From assembly GCA_031763025.1 (NCBI GenBank), contig JASSKH010000021.1, forward strand, positions 8,613,358 to 8,677,357: a DNA stretch of 64,000 bases. Direction: 5' to 3'. Numbering within the stretch: the first letter of the stretch is position 1; the number at the start of each line of letters is the position of its first letter. Under the pieces are notes generated by a model, which was not told the DNA's origin, did no database searches, and saw only the letters and a list, made by a program, of their open reading frames with translations. This DNA comes from Macrocystis pyrifera (lineage: Eukaryota > Sar > Phaeophyceae > Laminariales > Laminariaceae). Made by a program: the position numbers and the translations under genes. Positions 32,290-38,400 of this stretch are shown here, in pieces.

Positions 32290-35200
32290 GAGGTGGAAGA
32301 GGGGGGCGTTGGAGTGGAGGGGGGGGGGGGGGGAGGGGGGGGGGAAGGAGGGGGGCGTAATCATCTGTTGCTTCCTTCGAGTGATTTGACCGTTGAGCAA
32401 GCATCCTTTTCTAGACGGAGCACCGTCAGCACTCGTTGTAGAGACACCTCCGACACTTGGGGCGCTCATTGTTACGGGGGACCGTAGTAAACAGGACCAA
32501 ACTTTGTGAGTAAAAATAGGGAAATGTATAGGTTTTTGTGCGTACCGTGGGTCCTATTTACTCTGGTCCTCCGTAATAGCTAGTTTACATATATTACAGG
32601 GGGGGGGGGGGGGGGGGGGACTTGGAGGGGTATGGGTATTTTCTGGGCGACAGAGCGTATATCGAGGATTACAACCATTGGGTGGACGATTATAGGCAGG
32701 TACAAGTCCGTGTAAAATGACCAACCCCATGGTTGCTATCCTCGGTACACGCCCCCCTCGCCCTGAGAATAACCGTGATCTTGCAGGTCCCCCCAGCCCC
32801 CCACCCCAACCCTCTACCCCTCCGGTCGGGGTGTTTGCTGGGGGTGGAAGGTGCGCGGGGTGGGGTGGGGGGCTTAGAGGGACACGGGCATTCTTATCCA
32901 TACGGTCCTTACATTTCTGTCAGATGGTGGATTACGGACCGTAGGCTCCGATAAACACAATAAGCCACGGCAGTCACGACGCAGATTGGTGTGTCACATC
33001 CGGCCGGTGTTGCCTGCTGCTGCTTTTGAACGAGGGTGGGGGGGGTGGTGGGGTGGGGGGTGGGTGGGCTGGAAGGGGCATGAGTATTCTTGGGGCGAGA
33101 GGGCGTATTGTATATCGAGGGATACAACCATTGGGCCGAGGGTTTCAGACGTGCGGGAGGTAGTACGACGATTTGTTTGTTTCGGGCAGTAGGTCGAGGA
33201 GGAACGCAATCATTGGGTCGACGATTTATGGACAGGTGGGAGTAGGGGTGCCGCTTCCACCTGTCTCAAATTATCCACCCAGTGTGCACGCATAGTCCTC
33301 GATATAGCCCCCCCCCCCCCCCCCCCCCCTAAAAAAAAACCCCGCTCCTACCTGTCGAAACTCGTCGACGTATCGGTTGTATTCCTCGATATGCGCCCTC
33401 TCGCCCGGATAACCCCCCACCGTCTCGAAAGGGGTTCGTGGACAACGGTCAAATAACTAAGGCGAGCAACAAATGAGTACGCCGCCCCCCCGCCCCCACG
33501 TTCCCCCACCATACACACACCTGCCCCCACCCCCTACCCCCCAACCCCTCCGAGTGGTGTAGGGGGGTGGTGGGGGGTGCGAGGGTGGGGGGAGAGGAAG
33601 GTGGGGGTGTGGGGGGGTGACTGGGTGAGAGCGGGGGGTGGGGCGGGGACAGGAGAGAGGGGAGGGTAGGCGTGGGGGGTAAAGAGGAGAGAAGGAGTGG
33701 GGGGAGAGAGGAGAGCGAGGGCCGATGCGCGTTGCTGCACGATGCTTGCCATCTGTGATAGGAAGAGATGGGGGTGAAAAAATAACTTATCGTACCGGTC
33801 GGTCGGCTCGCACGCACGCCAGTCATGGTGTCGTCTGCTTTTTTTTGTTTTTGACCTACCTGAGCGAGTTTTTGGGGTTTTTTTGCCCCTGTTTGTTTTT
33901 GTTTGTTGGCTGCGACTGTGACGTTCGACCCCCCCCCCCCCTTCCCCTACCCACACACCCACACACCCACACACCCACCCACCCACCCTCCTAGCTCGTG
34001 AAGACGCATACACACCACATCAACAAACAGTGTATTCCCACATTTGTTTTATGCACGCACGCATACACACGTCAATAACGGACATAATAACAACCCACAA
34101 TTGTGAAATATTTAACGGACAGTTGATGGAGCTGGTGGCGGGTGAGCCTGAGGTCATCGCGGACGGTGGTCGATCTGGATCGGGTAGCGAGAGGGCAACA
34201 GTCACGCCGCATGTGTTCAAGGCGACGGCGGCCCAACGGAAGCGTCTTAGAGAGGTGAGGGGAGCGGTGACGTTTTTTCGTTTGCTTTCCCTTAACTCAG
34301 CTTTGACTGACACAATGGTTGCCCTAGCTTCAACGGTCCTGTTCGTACCAACGGCTCTATTTGTACCAACGGCTCAAGTTGCACCAACGGCCCTATTGGA
34401 GGCAACAGTCTAATTGCCGCCAACGGTCCTATGTTCTTACCGACGGTGATTGTCCCTCCAACGGATCTTTTTTGAATGGCAGGTGCCGATCTTTATCGGC
34501 GGAGAGTCGTTGGGTGGCGCGCTGAGCATCCTTCTGGGACTCTCCCTACATGACACGAAGGTGTGACATTCTCAGCACTTCTTGTTTTTTCTGTCTGCGT
34601 GTGTCAGGCTGCACGTTCTGCTTGTTCCATCATTTGTACAGAGTCTTCTTAAGAGTCTCAAAAGATGTGGTGGATAGTTATCGAATAACGTTCGAGCCCG
34701 GCGAAAGCAAGACACGACCGTCGCGTTTTGGAAAAGAAAAAAAGAGAAATATCAAAACTCAACTTTTGGTGTGGGTGTGTGTCTCCATCGCGCAGTTATG
34801 ATCGTATCGTCGGCCCCAGTATCGGATCCGTTTACTTGAGCTACCATATGTATAATACCTACCCGGTATATACCGGGTGTATATATGCGTATTCATATGT
34901 CCTGTTTTTTTTTGTGCCTTCTCCTCGCTCCGCCTCGCGACCACATGCCATACCTGGTGAAGGTTACGAGAAGGGGAGAGGAAGGGGGAGTGAGAACAAC
35001 ATCATCAGCAACTAACATAATGTGCAAACCCTCCCTTCTTCTCTCTCTCTCCTTCCCTTCCCCCCCCCCCCCCCCCCTTCTTCTCCCTCTTTCCCTCCCT
35101 CCCTCCCTCCCTCCCTCCCTCCCTCCCTCCCTCCCTCCCCCCCCCCCTCTCTCCTCCCCTCGCCATCCACTTCCCCGATTTGCTCCCCCCTCCTTCTATC

Positions 35201-35395
35201 ACAGCACCCACTTCTTCCCCGTTTCAAGGGAGAGATTCTGATAGCGCCTGCCATCAAAGGCAATCCACCTTCGGCTCTCGTTGTGGCAGCATTGAGACGC
35301 CTGGTTGTGCCCCTCATCCCGCGCTGGCAGGTCCCATCCTGCCTCGAATCAGGTAGGGGATTTTAAGGGGTTTTGTTTATGTGTGGAGGCGGAGG

Positions 35396-35431
<36 letters not shown>

Positions 35432-38400
35432 GTACTCGATAGGAGAGATGTATGTACTCGATCTCATGAATGGCAGTAGTCCTATGACCATAGACCCTCG
35501 CATCCCTGCAATGCTGGGACGGAGCATGTAGGGGGGTTTGCTTAACGGTACTGCTGTCGCGGCTGCTAGAGCTACTGCTAGCGCGGCTGTTAATGCTACT
35601 GCTAGCGCGTGCCGTACTGCTAGCGCTTCTGTTGACGCCACTGCTAGCGCTACTACTAGCGCTACTACTAGCGCTACTGCTAGCGCTACTGCTAGCGCTA
35701 CTGCTAGCGCTACTGCTATCGCTACTGCTAACCTTGCTAACCCGGACGGTATAACCCGAACGCTTTTTTGCCTGCGTGTGTGCCCTCGTCCAGTTAACCG
35801 ACCTGAGGTGTGCGTGCGGAACCCGGATGACCGGCGGGCCTCCAACCATGATGTTCTCGGATACCCAGGTAGGTAACCCCGCCCCCCCCCCCCCCCCCCC
35901 ACCCACCCTTCCCACCCTTCGTGCAACTCGCTCAACACCTCACGGCGCTTCGCGCTTGGTGCAAGCAATATCTGTCTGGTCGGTGAAAACCCGATATGCT
36001 TCGTCTCGGCAGTGTAGGGATGCGAGGGTGCGGGGGGGTCCATCGATGAGCACGAGGGCCCCGTGTAATCTGCATCATGTCGGACATGTTTTCTGGGTTG
36101 GATATGTACTACTGTACTAGATACATACATATCCTGCACTACATCTCATAACGGCAGCTCGGGATCTATCTGTATATGATCTATCTGTAGATGATTTATA
36201 TGTGGATGATCTATCTGTAGATGATCTATCTGTAGATGATCTATCCGTAGATGATCTATCCGTAGATGAGCTATCTGTAGATGATCTATATGTAGATGAT
36301 GTATCTGTAGATGATGTATCTGTAGATGATGTATCTGTAGATGATGTATCTGTAGATGATGTATCTGTAGATGATCTATCTGTAGATCTATCTGTAGATC
36401 TGTCTGTAGATGGTCTATCTGTAGATGATATATCTGATGATTTCACTTTTTAACCCCTCTCCAACCGCATCACCTTTTTTTTTTGTTTACAAACGACAAG
36501 GTAATAGTGTACGATATATATATATGTATGTACATTGGCAGACAAAATTGGGAGTACTCTCGTGCATGCATGCACACACATCGTCAGAGTTTTTTTTTTT
36601 TTTTTTTGACGATTCACAGCGACGGCGATACAGTGGTTGGTGTCCTAGTCACATTGGTTGAAACAAGGAGTCGTAGGGCACTGGCACAGCGTGATTCTAC
36701 CCGTACTTGTTGGCCCGCACGCTTCCCGTACACGGTCCAATGGTTGACAACACCAGAATATATCAACCATTGTTTTGGTCGTTATCTACGCCAATGGGGT
36801 GGTCATGGTTTAGTTGACTTCCCTCGGGTTTTGTGTTTTTTTTTTCCTTGTGATGACAACATCATGGGGTATTTTTGGCGATGCGGTGATGCGAGGATAA
36901 GAACAGGAGCAAGTTTAAACCGCGACAGTAACAAACGGCAAATGCAACAAGCGCTGAGCAGAACAACAACAGCAGCAGCAGCAGCCGCAGCGGCAGCAGC
37001 AGCAGCAGCAGCAGCAGCAACATACCAGGTAAACTCTACAACACGATCATCAACAAACAACAACTTAGCTCAACTATAGCTCGACACAGCTCAACCACAC
37101 ATGCTCCGCTGTTGCTTGCAGGAGGGCTGGGCTATGGGGGCAACATGAGGTTCCGCACCGGCCTTAACCTTATCGACCTAACAGCAGAAGTATCGCGGAG
37201 GATGAAGCACGTCAAGTTTCCCTTTCTCATCATGCACGACCCGGGAGACAGTGAGTTTTGCACTTTGGCATGGCGGGAAGGGGGCAGGGGGTTGGGGGAG
37301 GGTGGTGGGGGGTAGGATGGGAGCGGGGATATAGGATAGGATGGGGGAGGGGGGGGGGGGGGAGGGGTGGGTGGGTAGGTAGAGGGGGCGTCCTCATTTT
37401 TTTTGCTTGCCTTAGTCATTTGACCATTGACCACGCATCCCTTTCGAGACGGAGGGGGCGGGTTGGGGGGGGGGGGGGGGGGGGTGGGATGGCCTGTCTG
37501 CTCACGAGGTCTAATGCTCCGTGTTAGGTCGTCCCGAGCACACGGTCTGTGTGGTCATGAGATCTATGATGTGTTCTTCGCAAGGTCTGCATTCGTTTAA
37601 CGTGCGGTTTAAATACGGGGTTAACAACTCAGATCGAAACTCGCAAATTTGAGCGAGGACATGGCAGATATATCGTTTTTCTCGTAATTACTTGGATTTA
37701 TGTACGTATGGAACCGTGTTTTGGTAATACCTTTTGACGGATGTCGAATAGGGCAATGAAACTTCTATAGATCTGTGTCTTCGGCGCTGCCTCCAGGAAG
37801 TTCCTCCCCGATCAGGAACGACGATTTTTAAGCGAATTTCGTGTTCTTAAAGTTGATGCTTTTAAAAGCTTTCGCGGACATCTCGGCGAGAGACTTGAGT
37901 CGGGTTTCGCTTTATTTTCATCATTTTTCATCTTTTTTTTTTTTTTTTTTTTTTCCCCCTTGCGTATGCAACGTTATGTCAAGGCCAGTGCTCCAATTTT
38001 TTGTCTTAATTCTGATTGGTTCACGAGATACGACTTAACGGGGCTGTGTATCCGTTTTTCGGCTGGGCTAGCTCGCATGTGTACCGATGAAATTTCGATG
38101 GTTGTTAGGTCACGCCTTTCGTTTTTAGGGCTTGTATTGACCAAAAAAAAATTCAGCGGGTGGTAAGCCTTCCGTTCTTCTTCGGCCGTAAAAAAACGTC
38201 GCCGGATTTTACCTTGCGTCGTTCGCCCACGTCCGAATGCCTCCGACGGGAAAACCTTCCGCGTGTTCTATATTTGCGCCCGAATGCCCCCAGCCCTCCT
38301 CAACATCTGATGGAAGCGGTGTGCTCCCTTTTGCTTCCGTGTTTCGCGCCGCCCATCGCTGTCCACGCAGGTATTGTGCAATTTGAATCGTCGAAAGAAT

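Noticed and set aside
36202-36453. [11 protein letters not shown] repeat protein
   Set aside because: Encoded by the 15-bp gatctatctgtagat minisatellite.
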